This document shows, in pieces, positions 12,420 through 23,989 of a DNA stretch of 64,000 nt (positions are counted from its first letter, which is position 1; every line of letters starts with the position of its first letter). Both the position numbers and the translations under genes were made by a program. The notes below the pieces were generated by a model. That model did not search any database. It saw nothing but the letters and a program-made list of their open reading frames with translations, and had not been told where the DNA came from. This DNA comes from Ceratotherium simum simum (Eukaryota > Chordata > Mammalia > Perissodactyla > Rhinocerotidae). The DNA lies in the NCBI RefSeq assembly GCF_000283155.1, contig NW_004454178.1, positions 3,052,909-3,116,908 of the forward strand, written 5' to 3'.

Positions 12420-14559
12420 TACTTTTCAAAACGTATTCCTTGTTGTTATTAAGGCAGCAGCTGTGAGGCATGCATTTGACAAAGCAACATTTTTTTAGAA
12501 AATAGCGCAATTTTTTTTTTTTTAATTAGGATGCAAACGCAGGTCTGCTTAATTCTGAGGTGGGTGATCTTTATAGTTTTTCATTTTATAGGTTTTTTTT
12601 TTTTACCTGAAACTAATATAATGTTACGTGTCGATTACATATAAATAAAAACAAAACAAAACAAACAAATGAAAAAAACCTCACAAGATATATTACCACA
12701 CAGTTATTTGGGCAGATCATTCTCAGAATTTACTGAACAGTTTCTCTGTATAGAAAATCTTTATTTGAAGAACTTCATTACATCATGTAAGATCCTTGAC
12801 TTCAAATTGGCCCTGTTGACAAATCAAGATATCCTTTAATCTAGTCTAGCCACAAATCATTTACAAATAAATGACATTACTCCTAGTTTTTCTGACCTAA
12901 ATATACTGGCCTTTGTTATTAATTTAAAAACTAAGTAAACTAAAAGTGTGTATATAATTATACACATATATAATTATAATCATGGCTTTTTTAAATACAA
13001 GAAACAAGCATTTATCTCATTTGCTTCCAAAATGTGGGTGAGGGTTAAGGATAATGGGAAGCAAGTGACATGACAACGAGAGAAGTTCTCATAGATGAAC
13101 AGATTAAATGAATTGCAAGTATAGGACAAAATATTACCTTTTGATCTTTGGGTAAATTCATTGCAAATATCAATTTATTAAATATGATTTATAAATTCTC
13201 ATACTCATAATACTTTGTGGATATCGCAATGAATGTTTATATATTATAGTCTTTATGAGATAAGGATGGCAGTCCACTCAGAATTTAGGAGCAGATGTCT
13301 AGACCTTGATTTTTAAAGATGATGTAAGAAATAAGGATAACATTTAGGTATTTGATCACCAACCATATTCCCTCATTTTGTGTATATATGGGGATAGAGT
13401 ACATATAAATAGCATTCCAAAATATGTAAAGTTTACGTTAAATTTAAAATGATTCTCTGGAAACTGGCCTATTTAAGACACAAATGTGAATCAACTTGGC
13501 TGTCAGCATTTGCCAGAAAGTTAAAGTAGGAGCAGAGGGGAAAGTAAATTATTTATATTTTGTATTAAATTAAACTAAGTACCACAACTGGGGGAGAGAG
13601 GTGGAGTGGAAAAAAACCTAACTAACTGAGGGGAGTGAGACAAAAACAAGGTGTACACTAAAGAGTAGAAGACCCTACTCTTCCAACACAGTCAAACTGC
13701 TGGGGTCACTAGCTGGCCATGGAACCAAGCAGAGGTGGATTTATCATAAAGTATAAGCTTCAGGGCCTCTCTTTTGCACAGGTCCCTTGCAAAGCCTGGA
13801 ACCTAACTTTATGTGATAATTTTATATTCTTATTAATAAAGTAACTCCCATCCCCATATTGTACAGACTTCAAACTACTTAAAACCCAGAGCTCTCCCCC
13901 GGAAGCCAATGAGAGAAAGAGCTGCCATATCTGCATTTAAGTTTAATTTGCCATTGGGTTCAGGTAGAATGTAGATATATGATGGCCTTCGCTTTTTCAA
14001 GGTATGAAGAAATGACCTTCTTAAAGAAACAACTTAGCATGTATTTTCCTTGTACCAAAGGAGGGACTGGAAGACATAACCAGGCTTTTTAAAGTTGCAA
14101 TACAGCTGAACTGGCAGGTCAGCCAGTAAAATATTACCAAAGTAGTGCTCTTAAATGGAAAATTCCAGGACTATAGTTAAAAAGAGAAGGATTAACTCCC
14201 ATTGAGCAACTCAAAATTGACTGTCAATGGATGAGTAAAAATGGTGCAAAGAAATTGAGGTGTCTTTAAATGCCTAGAAAAATTCTCCCTAAAATCTTGG
14301 AGATTTGATTTAAGCTTTTTTTACCCAAAGACAATATGTAGACTCTTTTAATAAAGACTCTATTTCATTTTTTTTTTGCATTGTTGATTTCATTAAAAGT
14401 GTTCTCTATTGAATGCCAGACAGCTAGAATTTCTTGGAAAGAACTGTGAGAGGTTACACTGTCTAGCAAGAATTTAGCACCATCTTTTGTTGTCTACTTA
14501 GACTAAAGATGCAAAGGTCTAAAGACATAGTTTTCAAGAGAGAACATTTATATTCAGCA
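12420..14559. other. Unique AT-rich stretch, no gene
   Basis: No gene. There are A- and T-runs near 12511-12605 and 12650-12680. One possible hAT-type relic at 13727-13860 is listed separately. The remainder is AT-rich unique DNA. Confidence 0.45.
13727..13860. repeat. Possible hAT-type DNA transposon relic
   Basis: 'cagaggtggatttatcataa' followed by 'gcttcagggcctc' resembles the terminal region of old hAT elements that begin CAGAGGCGGATTTA and run into a '...GGGCCCC' block. No second terminus or 8-bp duplication could be identified, so this is a weak call. Confidence 0.35.
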
Positions 14560-14700
14560 GCATAACCCTTTTTTTGAGCAATTACTATGTGCAAGGCACT
14601 GATCTGGCTAAGACTTAGAGAAAGATGCAAAGATACACATTAAGACATGTTCCTCGTCTTAGCTTCAATCATACAGATGATTCAATATCAATAACTGATT
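14560..14700 (-). repeat. L2 LINE 3'-end fragment
   Basis: 'gagcaattactatgtgcaag' then 'gcactgatctggcta' is the reverse complement of the L2 3' terminus (AGTGCCTGGCACATAGTA in sense). It is followed by a decayed 'gttcctcgtcttagcttcaa' where L2 has a 'ccctgccctcatggagc' segment. Confidence 0.65.
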
Positions 14701-15291
14701 CTTTAGTGCAATAGATTCTTTGAATAAAAATAACTGTTTTGCATGCTGTATGTGATAGGAAAACAGCAGTTTATAAGGAAAACAAATAACAATTATGAAT
14801 CTATTAACCACACATTCTGAAGTCACAGTCCATTTCCTCCAGGAATGTGTAACCTAAGGCAGAGGGCAATGACTCCTAGACAACAGTATCATAGGACACA
14901 TTATGCTATTTTCAATATTTCCACACAAACTGTAGACTAAAATCCATTTTCTTTAATTTTGCATTTAAAAACCTTTTACACACTCACCTTAACTTTCTTT
15001 GCAAACATCTGCTTTCTTTCTACATAACTCCTCTGGCCAGCAACTAACTCTCCTGCAAAACTCCACTTCTTAGCAAGTTTGTCCCTTTCATTCCTTTTTT
15101 CTAAGTGTTCACACACTATTTATTTTAAGAACTAAGTCAAGAACTACAGTCTCCAACAAGCTTCCCCTTGATACTACAGCCCAAGTTACATTTCTTTATT
15201 GCCTTTTTGTGGGTTTTTTTGGCAGATAATTTAGAGCAGAAAGAGAAAAAGAACTGTTACACATCTTTGAATTTTCTAGATACTGAAGCTT
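14701..15291. other. Unique sequence, no gene
   Basis: Nothing identifiable. The T-run at 15293-15303 probably marks the poly(A) tail of the following antisense L1. Confidence 0.45.
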
Positions 15292-15775
15292 CCTCTTTTT
15301 TTTAACTATGGTAAAACACATGTAACATAAAATTTACCATCTTAACCCTTCTTAAGCATACAGTTCAGTAGTGTTAAGTACCTTCACATTGTTGTGCAAC
15401 CAACCTACAGAACTCTTTCCATTTTACAAAACTGAAGCTCTATACCCATTAAATGACTACTTCACATTCTTCCCTCCACCCAGCCCCTGGCAATCACCAT
15501 TGTGCTTTCTGTCTCTACAAATTTGACTACTCTAGGTACACCATGTAGTGGAATGACACAGTATTTGTCTTTTTGTGACTGGCTTATTTCACTTAGCATA
15601 ATGTCCTCAAGGTTCATCCATGTTGTAGCATGAGTCAGAATTTCCTTCCTTTTTAAGGCTGAACATTATTTCATTGTATTCAATGTACCACATTTTGTTT
15701 ATCTATTCATCTGTTCACAGCCACTTGGGTTCTTACCACCCGTTGGCTATTGTGAGTAATGCTGCTATGTGAAGC
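15292..15775 (-). mobile_element. Antisense, 5'-truncated L1 3' end
   Basis: A T-rich start is followed by the reverse complement of an L1 3'UTR and ORF2 end: 'cccagcccctggcaatcacc', 'gtgactggcttatttcactt', 'agcataatgtcctcaaggtt', 'cattttgtttatctattcat' and 'tgtgagtaatgctgctatg'. It is one of the clearest L1 pieces in the window. It ends about 27 bp before an LTR begins. Confidence 0.9.
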
Positions 15776-15801
15776 TTAATCTGTTAAGATCAAAAACCTA
15801 G

Positions 15802-16434
15802 TGTGGTAGGCAAAATTCTTAGATGGCCACAAGATTCTCACCCCCTTGTGTACAAGTCCTGCATAACCCCCTCTCCTTGAGAATAAAGGACTTGAACATG
15901 ATGAGATATCGCTCCATGACTTGTTACTTTATATGGCAGAAGGGATTTTGCAGATGTAAGTAAAGTCCCTTATCAGTTGACTTTGAGTTAATCAAAATGG
16001 AAATTATGCTGGTAGGCCCAATCTAATCAGATGAGCCCTTAAAAGAGGATAGAGAGATTAAAGTCAGAGAGAGATTTCCTACTTTCCTTGAAGAAGCAAA
16101 TGACCATGTTGTGAACTGCCTACAGAAGTGGCTATGTGACAAGGATTTACGGGTGGCCTCTTAAGGGCTGAGAGCAGTCCCCAGACAATAATGCGCAAGA
16201 AAACGAGAACTTCAATTCCACAACCACAAGGAATTGAATTCTCCCAACAACCAGTGAGCTTAGAAGAGAATCTAGAGCCTGATATGAGAGTGCAGACACC
16301 TTGAGCCCCAAGCAGAAGACCGAGCTAACTGGTACCCAGACTCAGGACCCAATGAAAATTGTAAGACAATAAATTTGTGTTTTAAGTTGCTAAGTTTGTG
16401 GTAATTTGTTATGTAGCAATAGAAAACTAATACA
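15802..16434 (+). mobile_element. MaLR/MLT1-type solo LTR
   Basis: About 633 bp beginning TGTGGTAGGCAAAATTCTTA and ending '...agaaaactaataca', so TG...CA termini are kept. Inside are 'gggattttgcagatgtaagt', 'cccaatctaatcagatgagc' and 'taagttgctaagtttgtggt', the sequence I associate with MaLR-class LTRs. The polyadenylation region includes 'aataaatttgtg'. No internal coding region follows, so it is a solo LTR of an ancient endogenous retrovirus-like element. The exact subfamily is uncertain. Confidence 0.85.
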
Positions 16435-18767
16435 TCTAATTTTGAATTTGGGGTAGAAATCTTTCTTCATTTCCATTATTTCTTAAACACAGGCTACAAA
16501 CCATAATTATGGCATCTCATTTAAAATAAAATCATCTTTTGGAACATCAAACCTGTCACATGTAATATATTTAAGAGCTACTGATGTTTGATCAACTTTT
16601 TACTTGTACAAAAATAATTGGACCTATGCAGCGGTACTTTTGATTTTTTTTCAAATCAATTTTTCATAGCTTCATTTCCCCTATTATTTGTTGTTATTAT
16701 TGCCATTCTAGCCTGTTATGAGTTGGGAGACTAGAGAATCAAGCTCATTTGTATTGTGTCTACAGTGAGCATAACTAAGCTATAAGCTAGGATATGACAA
16801 TGTCTGAACTTAAAATAAACTATCCCTTTTTTTTTTCCTGTGTACCTGTCAGTATTGGACATTGCCAAGAAAAAATGATATATGTTTAAGTGGGAGATAA
16901 TAGTGAACGTTGATATTTTAGTTTATTTGCAAAAATTTCATTGTTCTCATCATTAAAAACTCTTTACTAGGCAAAATGGCTGGATAGAAGGCGATGTCTT
17001 TGTCCTCAAATAGTCTTTGCCCTCAGGGGACTCTGGTGAGTTAGAGAAACAAGTGTGGGCTTCAGACAGAACTATTCCACCTCAATTTGCAAATTAGTGG
17101 GATATGCTATCTACCACTTTCAAAGTCTACAGTTCATATATCATTTACGGACTCCTTAACAGAGAATACGCATTTTGATTTATTTTTCCAGCAATGGCAA
17201 TTTAGGTAAAAGGTTGAGAAAACTTATAGATAAGAACAGTGAAAAATACAAAACCAGAAGGGAACAGGAGAAAAAGATAAGCTCCCGGGCCACCTTTTGA
17301 GAAGCATAGAAAGTATTTTGACAACGGATTACTGCAAAGTATCAAGTTTCTAGTATTTAAATCTTTCAAACTTATTCCCCATGTTTTATGCTGTCTTTTC
17401 CTCCCCCTTTTTGTAATGTGTGCTCTACGTACTCTCTGAACCAAGACAGGGTACCTTTACTTGAATAACCCCATGACTAACGCAAGTTCTCACATCTGAA
17501 AACTTCTTGGCACAAAGTTTAGATTTAGGACCTCTGGGGAGATTTCTAGATACATAGCCACTTCCTGCAATGCACACATCTCAATGCACAGGTCCAATAC
17601 GATCACTTTATCATCTTAGCCTTCTTCGTGAATAAGGACATTTTCATTTCCCCTCATGTCTGCAGACACACTCAGTGACGGAAGTGATGGAATGTTCTAA
17701 ACCCCTGTCCACGTGGAACAGTCCTCCTGATTTGACTTTTTTCCCCCGTTTAGGACTTAAATGATCTTTTTGGTATAGTACTGGGTAGAATACCTTTTGA
17801 AAAATAAAATAAAGGTAGAATATTTAAAATGGCATCAATGTTGCTCTGTTGGTGTTACTTCTGAATAAACAATTGAGTGGAAACTAATCCCACCAGGTTT
17901 CACTGAAAAATTAACTATGACTGTTGTAATTATCTGAGCTAGAATGGAAAATAAATGGATGCAGTTATGACGAGGGTGGTTAGGAATACTGCATCTTCCT
18001 CATTCATTTTTGTTCTATTTTTTTTGGTTTGATTACTAAGAACCCCATATTTGTTTTCTGTTGCTTTAAACATGAGATCCTTAAATAATGCAGGCAAAAA
18101 TAACCACTACTACCACCACCAACCCACCTCCAAATAATGGGTATTTCTGCCTTATTAACAACAAGAGAAGGTACATCTGCAGGTTTCCCTAAGAGACAAC
18201 CAGGAAATAGAAAAGAGCAGCCTTTTTGCAGCAAAGCAATACTGTAACTGGAATAGCAACCTGTCTCCCAGAGAACAAAGGAGCTGCCATGAGGAGGATA
18301 AGTGTTTGCTCTTTGCCAACATCCCCCAGATCTCCAGACATGTTTAGAAAGAATGCCTGCACCTCCTATTCAGAAATGAAAAGGGAGCTCTCCTAAGCTT
18401 TAAAAGGTTATATTTGGGTTATGTCAGAGCCTAGTATTTTACATCTTTGTTCTGCTTCTGATTTCATATTGACATACAAATCATTTAACTTCTTTAAGTA
18501 TTTTAAAGCAATTTCTTTAAATTACTCTTTAAGTAATTTCTTTAAGTGCTCTAAGTATTAAATGTATAAAATAGCTTTAGACGTAAAGATTAAAAGTGAG
18601 GCATGAGGGCAAATTGTTATCAACTGAGAGGTTTTATTTAAATTGAGTGAAGTCATATGACATTCACTAAAGCTTTTATTTTTTTCAGACTCCTAAATAT
18701 ACATTTAAAGAATATTTTCAACAATTATCATAATATACTTAAAACTGCTGTTATTTTTACCTTCTAC
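16435..18767. other. Unique stretch, no gene
   Basis: About 2.3 kb without a gene. A short antisense L2-like piece ('tctttgccctcaggggactc', about 16975-17060) is possible. A small degenerate tandem of 'aatttctttaa(g/a)t'-type units with a period of about 26 bp lies at 18505-18555. Open frames of 80 and 76 codons on the minus strand are unsupported. Confidence 0.45.
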
Positions 18768-19010
18768 AGGATACCATTTCTTTTTTTTTTTTATAATTTG
18801 ACTTATTTATTTTTCCCCCAAAGCCCCAGTGGATAGTTGTATGTCATAGCTGCACATCCTTCTAGTTGCTGTATGTGGGACGCCGCGGCCCCAGCATGGC
18901 CAGAGAATTGGTGCATTGGTGCGCGCCCGGGATCCGAACCTGGGCCGACAGTAGCAGAGCGCGCGCACTTAACCACTAAGCCACGGGGCTGGCCCAGGAT
19001 ATTATTTCTT
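18768..19010 (-). mobile_element. ERE-type SINE (short-tail form) with target duplication
   Basis: Antisense ERE. A T-rich tail is followed by 'ccccaaagccccagtggata', 'catccttctagttgctgtat', 'gggatccgaacctgggc' (B-box reversed) and 'taagccacggggctggccc'. The SINE body is about 18783-18995. The flanks AGGATACCATTTCTT (18768-18782) and AGGATATTATTTCTT (18996-19010) are a 15-bp target-site duplication with two differences. It lacks the extra 'gattggca' tail block. Confidence 0.95.
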
Positions 19011-20035
19011 ACGTAGCTCAGATGAGACAGCTACTGAATTCCTCCAATGGCAACAAAAACACTTTCCTTCAGTAATCCCTTTACAGGGATTCAGTAAGAT
19101 ATTACACCCAATTTAAAGAAAATCTGAACACAAAACTACCTTAATCTTAAACTATAATGTGGTCACCTTCCCCTAACTTCTTTTCTATTCTTTCCTCCCT
19201 GAACTTTTATTTTCTTTCACCGTTTCCTCTTTATTTGCAAGATTAAGTTTTACAGTAGTCTAAACTTTGTTAGCATTTCAAATATTATTATCTATTATGG
19301 TTATTATAATCCCTTTGCTTTATGTTTAATAATTACTCACATACCATGATGTTGGAGTACTATAAAACAATGCGCAGATAAAATTATAATAACAATTTGG
19401 ACTGTAGCATTAGACTTAGGTTCAGATTCTAACCTTAACACTTAAAAAATGTGTGGCCTCAGTTTTCTTATACGTAAAATAGGAATAACACTTAATAAGA
19501 TTGTAGCAAATGTCTAAAAGTTACCTCAAACTTAGCTTTTTAAAAAGTGTACACATCATGCCCCTCCCCAAATCTGTTACTTCTCCAAAATGTCTATTTT
19601 TAGTAAGGGCCAAAATCATCTACATAGTTTTCCAAATAAGAATCAAGAAATCATGATTAATTTCCGTTGGCCCAATTTAATCATCCAGTCAGAGTATGGA
19701 AGTGGATGGGAGGGAAGCGAGAGAGAACAGGAGTGAGGGGAGAAAGTGGTTTTTTGAGACAGGATGCCTACACAGAAAGCTGTGCAGAAACCTGTCACCT
19801 CCCTGCCCTCCTTCTTCCGCTCCAGGTGAGGGAGGTTTCCACTGTGCTACACAGAGAATTTATTATATGACCCATGTAATTGGAGGGAAGAGGAGAAGAG
19901 AGTATAACTCCCACCCATGACATCTAGAGGGTAAGAACAGGCTGACTGCTTTTGTGGTGGGAACAGCTTGCCTTCTCTCTGTGTCTGAGCAAAGGACACA
20001 GGAGTTTTTTTCTTCATTCACTCAACATATATTTA
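19011..20035. other. Mostly unique sequence around a MIR, no gene
   Basis: No gene. A MIR fragment is at 19395-19520 (separate entry). From 19690 to 19920 the DNA is purine-rich and yields two overlapping open frames (67 and 74 codons) without recognisable domains. Confidence 0.45.
19395..19520 (+). repeat. MIR SINE fragment
   Basis: 'acttaggttcagattctaac' (B-box region) is followed by 'gtgtggcctcagttttctta', 'cgtaaaataggaataacact' and 'taagattgtagcaaatg'. This is sense MIR with the central core partly deleted. Confidence 0.75.
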
Positions 20036-20450
20036 TTTATTTTTTTAACTTCTTATTTTGAGATAATGTAGATCCACGTGCAGTTATAAGAAAACAGAGA
20101 TGTTTACTAAGTATAATTGACAATTAGAAATTGTATATTATTAAGATATTCAACTTAATGATTTGATATACATATACATAGTGAAATAATCACCAAATCA
20201 AGCTACTTAATATATCCAGCACCTTACATAGTTCCTTTTTTTGTGTGTGGTGAGAACACTCAAGATCTACTATCTTAGCAAATGTCAAGTATGCTATAGA
20301 GTATTGTTAACTATACTCAAGCTGTCGTACATTAGATCTCCAGAACATATCCTCTCGTATAACTGAAACAGGTACCCATAACCGACATGTCCCGATTTCC
20401 CCCTCACTCCAGCCCCTGGCAACCACCATTCTACTCTCTGCTTCTATGGG
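20036..20450 (-). mobile_element. Antisense, 5'-truncated L1 3' end
   Basis: Reverse complement of an L1 3'UTR: 'tttactaagtataattgaca', 'gaaataatcaccaaatcaag', 'ctccagcccctggcaaccac' and 'cattctactctctgcttcta'. It is the same L1 region as the copy at 15.3 kb but diverged from it, so an independent insertion of another subfamily. Confidence 0.85.
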
Positions 20451-20651
20451 AATGTTTTCCCTGGACCAGATACTGGCCATATAGGATGGAGAGGAGAGGT
20501 CTGGAGCCATTTCAAGTCCTGTTCTAGAGGACAGAGTGGGAGGGAGAAGGATTCATGAGCTGGAGACTGGGTGGAATGGTTACCATCACGACAGACGTTG
20601 GAAGGACTGAGAAGCCCCGGGATTGGAAAGCATCCCCACCATCTGGAGTTT

Positions 20652-20664
20652 CCACTAGGGGGAC
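20652..20664 (+). promoter_or_regulatory. CTCF-core-like motif, forward
   Basis: CCACTAGGGGGAC agrees with the CTCF core CCASYAGRKGGC at every position except the final C, which is A. It is a candidate only; occupancy cannot be read from sequence. Confidence 0.35.
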
Positions 20665-20701
20665 CTAGTGACAGGAATATTGAAGATTTCAGGACAGGGT
20701 T

Positions 20702-20713
20702 GCCTCTGCTGGC
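20702..20713 (-). promoter_or_regulatory. CTCF-core-like motif, reverse (weaker)
   Basis: GCCTCTGCTGGC, read with one preceding base, fits the reversed core GCCMYCTRSTGG at 10 of 12 positions. It shares a 14-bp direct repeat (GCCTCTGCTGGCAG) with the site at 20888. Confidence 0.25.
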
Positions 20714-20887
20714 AGGCCTTGGGCCATCCCCAAGGAAGAAACTTTTGTCCTTCTCCTTTCCCTTCCTCCCTCTCAAGTGCCAGTCCTAGAGGGGCACAAG
20801 TTGTAGCCAGCTGTGGAGGCAGACATAGCGAGAAGAGAGAAGACGCTACGGCACTCCCTTTCTGGAAGACAGTGGATGCCAAACAGT

Positions 20888-20900
20888 GGCCTCTGCTGGC
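20888..20900 (-). promoter_or_regulatory. CTCF-core-like motif, reverse
   Basis: GGCCTCTGCTGGC fits the reversed CTCF core GCCMYCTRSTGG at 11 of 12 positions, missing only the second base. It faces the forward motif at 20652. Confidence 0.35.
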
Positions 20901-21075
20901 AGAGAGGGAGGGGAAGTTTGACCTCGGAGTGAAGGTTAAAGTATTGATGAATACCTTAGAACAGACACTCTTAATTGAGACAGTCTCTTACAGGGATCTC
21001 AGAGTGAGCAGAAGAGTCATGGGTACCCAGCCCAAGTCCCATCCAGGGCCAGGAGACAATGCCACCAGCTGAATG

Positions 21076-21734
21076 AGAAGCAGACAATGGGAAACAGCAA
21101 CTGTGTTTTTTGTAGGCCATAATTTGTGCTGTTCAACAATTATTACACTTCAACACCCATTTCAATATCCATCACAACCATCCCTAAAATTAGTTATTGT
21201 GAAAGCAATTTTGTGAGGAAGAGGGTAGGTATGGGTGGAAACTATGAGGTGGACCTGCAAAATGGGGCCTGAACACAACATTAGATTGTTTCTTTTATAC
21301 TGTTAAAAAGAATCTCATCTGTCAGAGTTATGAATTAGTGTTCTTTGTTTTAGATAAGCTCATTCTGAGGGACAATCAGAATCCATTCTGTATTTTCACA
21401 TTACAAATTTTTATTTTTTCTTATATTAATAGTATAAAAACATAATATATCATTTCTGAAAAGCCTACACGTACATTAATTGACTAGGATGTAGAAATGA
21501 GTGCTTTTCTATAGGTCTATATTTACACATCAATAAATTTGAAAGTGAGACTAAATAACTAGATTAAATGGAGTCTTAACTCTGCTGACTGCTGTCTTCC
21601 TCTAGCTCCCCCTCCCTTCTCCTGGTCTTCTCAATTCTTGAAGAAAGGAAATTCAGTGTCTCAGGTGGAATCAACTGGCCAGTACAATTGTAGGAATCCT
21701 AAATCTGGTTGATAGAAAATATATAATGGACATG
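21076..21734. other. Unique sequence, no gene
   Basis: No gene or repeat I can name. Confidence 0.45.
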
Positions 21735-21957
21735 TTTTAAGAGGACATTGGCTTTGGAACCAGACTGGCTGTGTGCGATGTGGTCTCCATCTTTTACTAG
21801 CTCCCTAAACAAGTTTGTTAACTATCCTAAGTAACAGTGTAATCATATGTAAAACACAGGATTATAATACCTACCTCACAGAGTTGTTGTGAAGATTAAA
21901 TGAGATAAAGTACACAAATTGTTTAGCACGTTGCCTAATGCAATGGAAGTGCTCACA
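21735..21957 (+). repeat. MIR SINE, nearly full length
   Basis: 'ggctttggaaccagactggc' opens a sense MIR. It continues through 'actatcctaagtaacagtgt', 'ataatacctacctcacagag', 'ttgttgtgaagattaaatga' and 'tttagcacgttgcctaatgc'. It is a long, well-preserved copy. Confidence 0.9.
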
Positions 21958-22229
21958 TGCATACACAGGAGATTTATTTAATAGCATAATTAAATTAATA
22001 ATATGCTCTTGATAGACTATTTTAGGCAAAAATGGAATCTTTTTTCTATCTAAACCAGGAGGCTTGATATCAAATATAATAATTTATTCTCATTTAACTT
22101 TGAAAAGAGTAAAAAATTAATGTAAGAATGATGTATTCCACCAGAACCAAAACAGATGATTTAGAACAATAACAAAAATTTAAAGGAATTGCTACTAATA
22201 TTGGAATAAATAGGCCCATGAACTTAAAA

Positions 22230-22376
22230 GTATATATATATGTAATATATATATTATATATATATACACACAAACATACATACAGAGACAGAGAGGGAGT
22301 CAGTACATATATACATACATATATGAGTATGTGTGTGTGTGTGTATATATATATGTATAATATATATATATAATAT
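22230..22376. repeat. Palindromic TA/CA/TG microsatellite
   Basis: A TA-rich block (22230-22267) leads to CA and CATA units, a GA-rich centre (about 22284-22300), then GTATG(TG)n and TA-rich sequence again (to 22376). The left side ending 'tatacacacaaacatac' is close to the reverse complement of the right side starting 'gtatgtgtgtgtgtgtgt', so the whole tract is an imperfect inverted repeat. Confidence 0.9.
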
Positions 22377-22434
22377 GTTTTCTAAAATATTTGAGAGACA
22401 AGTGGGATATTCAATAAATAACTGTTAATACATT

Positions 22435-22790
22435 GTAACTTGGGATAACTGGCTAGCCATTTGGGGAAAAGTCATGATTCCTACTTCTCTAGTTAACCAT
22501 AAATAAATTTCAGATGATAAGCCGATAAAATGTAGTGTACAAAAAGAGAAAACATTTAAATACTAGAAAAAATGTAAACCCATATTTTTACAGTCCTGAG
22601 ATTTTATCACCACTTAAAGCACGATATTAACTCCAGTTACACTTGGGAAAAAAAACATAGAATTGAGAAAAATTTATAGATGGCAAAACAAACAAAAACT
22701 AAAACCTAATAAAATCAACCAACTAAAAGAAAAAATCCATAAATATGTTAAAGGTAGCAACAAAAATGGAAAAATTATATACATTACTCT
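22435..22790 (+). repeat. L1 LINE fragment (ORF2, decayed)
   Basis: 'ataactggctagccatttgg' then 'ggaaaa', 'attcctacttctctagttaa' and 'aaatttcagatgataagccg' follow the L1 ORF2 order (AACTGGCTAGCCATATG..., '...TTCCAGATGGATTAA'). The frame is lost and the 3' limit is vague. Confidence 0.6.
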
Positions 22791-22929
22791 TGCATAATCA
22801 TAGGAGCTAGGGATTAATCCAGAGGGTAATGTCAGCTGTGGCTCCATTATGATTTGCCAGAAGATCCCATCTATCGGTACCCCTGCTTTGAAAGGCACTC
22901 GAATGGCCTTCCTCGGGAGTAGCAGCTAT

Positions 22930-23420
22930 TAACAACATTAAAGCTGGAGGTGACTTTAGAGATTATTCTGGTTTACTCTCTGCTTTTTACAGACAAGACA
23001 ACTAAGACATGATGCAGTTAAATCACTAACTATAATGGAGTTACGTACAAGACGCAGTAAGAGGGGAAAAACTCTCTCTGCTTAGAGAACAAGGAGGTCA
23101 AAGAAATCTTTGCTGAGGAGAAGGCATTCCAGCTGACTTTAGAAGGATGAGTAATGATTCCCCTGAAGGATAGGGAGATTCCAGGCTAACAAAACAAAAT
23201 AAAACACAAGCAAACAAACAAAAAAAAAACCCATTATGTACGAAGGCCTGAGACACAACACAGAAAGGTAAGCCCGGCACATTGTAAGCCATTAGGTCTA
23301 ACTGAAGTATAGAGGGTGTTAATGGTGTTAAATGAAGTGTAACACACGGGCCATGTGCTAAACATGTGTGTGCCATGCTTAATGATTTTGACCCTGTGCT
23401 ATAGTTGACAGGAGATTCAG
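22930..23420 (-). repeat. Ancient L2-like relics
   Basis: 'gctgactttagaaggatgag' with 'aaggcattccagc' nearby, then 'acgaaggcctgagacacaac' and 'aagccattaggtctaactga' follow the same old-repeat text as the 7.96-kb relic, in antisense L2 polarity. A simple CAAA-rich run interrupts at 23195-23230. The first 120 bp ('ttacagacaagacaactaag') may be a separate old element. Confidence 0.5.
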
Positions 23421-23989
23421 AAAACTTTTACAATAAAAGACTAACATCACGTGGTTGGTGCTTTAGAAAGGAATCTTATTGGCTGCTTGAAGGATGGATA
23501 AGAGGAAAGAATTTGGAGATTTACGAAAGTCCACCTCTCTTTCAAGATTCTGCTGAAATATTCCACCAGGCCTTTTGGGATCTACCTGGGCAGAATGAGT
23601 CTTCCTTCCCTTTTTCCTCTTGGCACCTTGTGTAGATTCTATTTTTATGTATTTATTATACCGACATATATGAATTTCCAGCCCCCTAACTAAAACGAGA
23701 TTCACCAGAAGAGATATGCTTCATAGCCACCCTTCCCACCAGAAAAACTCTCCATATAACCAGAATTAAAACATTCACTCAAAGAACATATGAGGCTGGG
23801 TTCCTTGTGGGTTTCAAAAAGGAATAATGTCCAGATTCTATGCCAGTGGGCTACTTCTACGTAAAATATAGCATGTAAACAAACAACTATGGTCTAAGAC
23901 TGTACAAGATGAGTGTGTGTATAATACATATACGTACCTAACTATAGTATAAGACAAAAAGAGGTGGAGACAAATGAGTGAGGGTGCGG
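23421..23989. other. Unique sequence, no gene
   Basis: Three short open frames overlap on opposite strands between 23405 and 23705 (60-80 codons). None has a recognisable domain. Confidence 0.45.

Larger units (their letters stand above)
20451..21075. other. GC-rich patch with CTCF-like cores
   Basis: This stretch is visibly richer in G and C than its surroundings and holds several overlapping open frames on both strands (134 codons at 20668-21072, 110 codons at 20444-20776 on the minus strand). Overlap on both strands is what few stop codons in GC-rich DNA would give, and none resembles a known protein. Three CTCF-core-like motifs lie here, listed separately. I do not recognise a repeat family; a decayed LTR is possible. 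Confidence 0.55.

Noticed and set aside
20668..21072. 134-codon open frame as a possible gene
   Set aside because: The patch is GC-rich and open in several frames on both strands, as expected from few stop codons. The product is Gly/Pro/Ser-rich without a domain.
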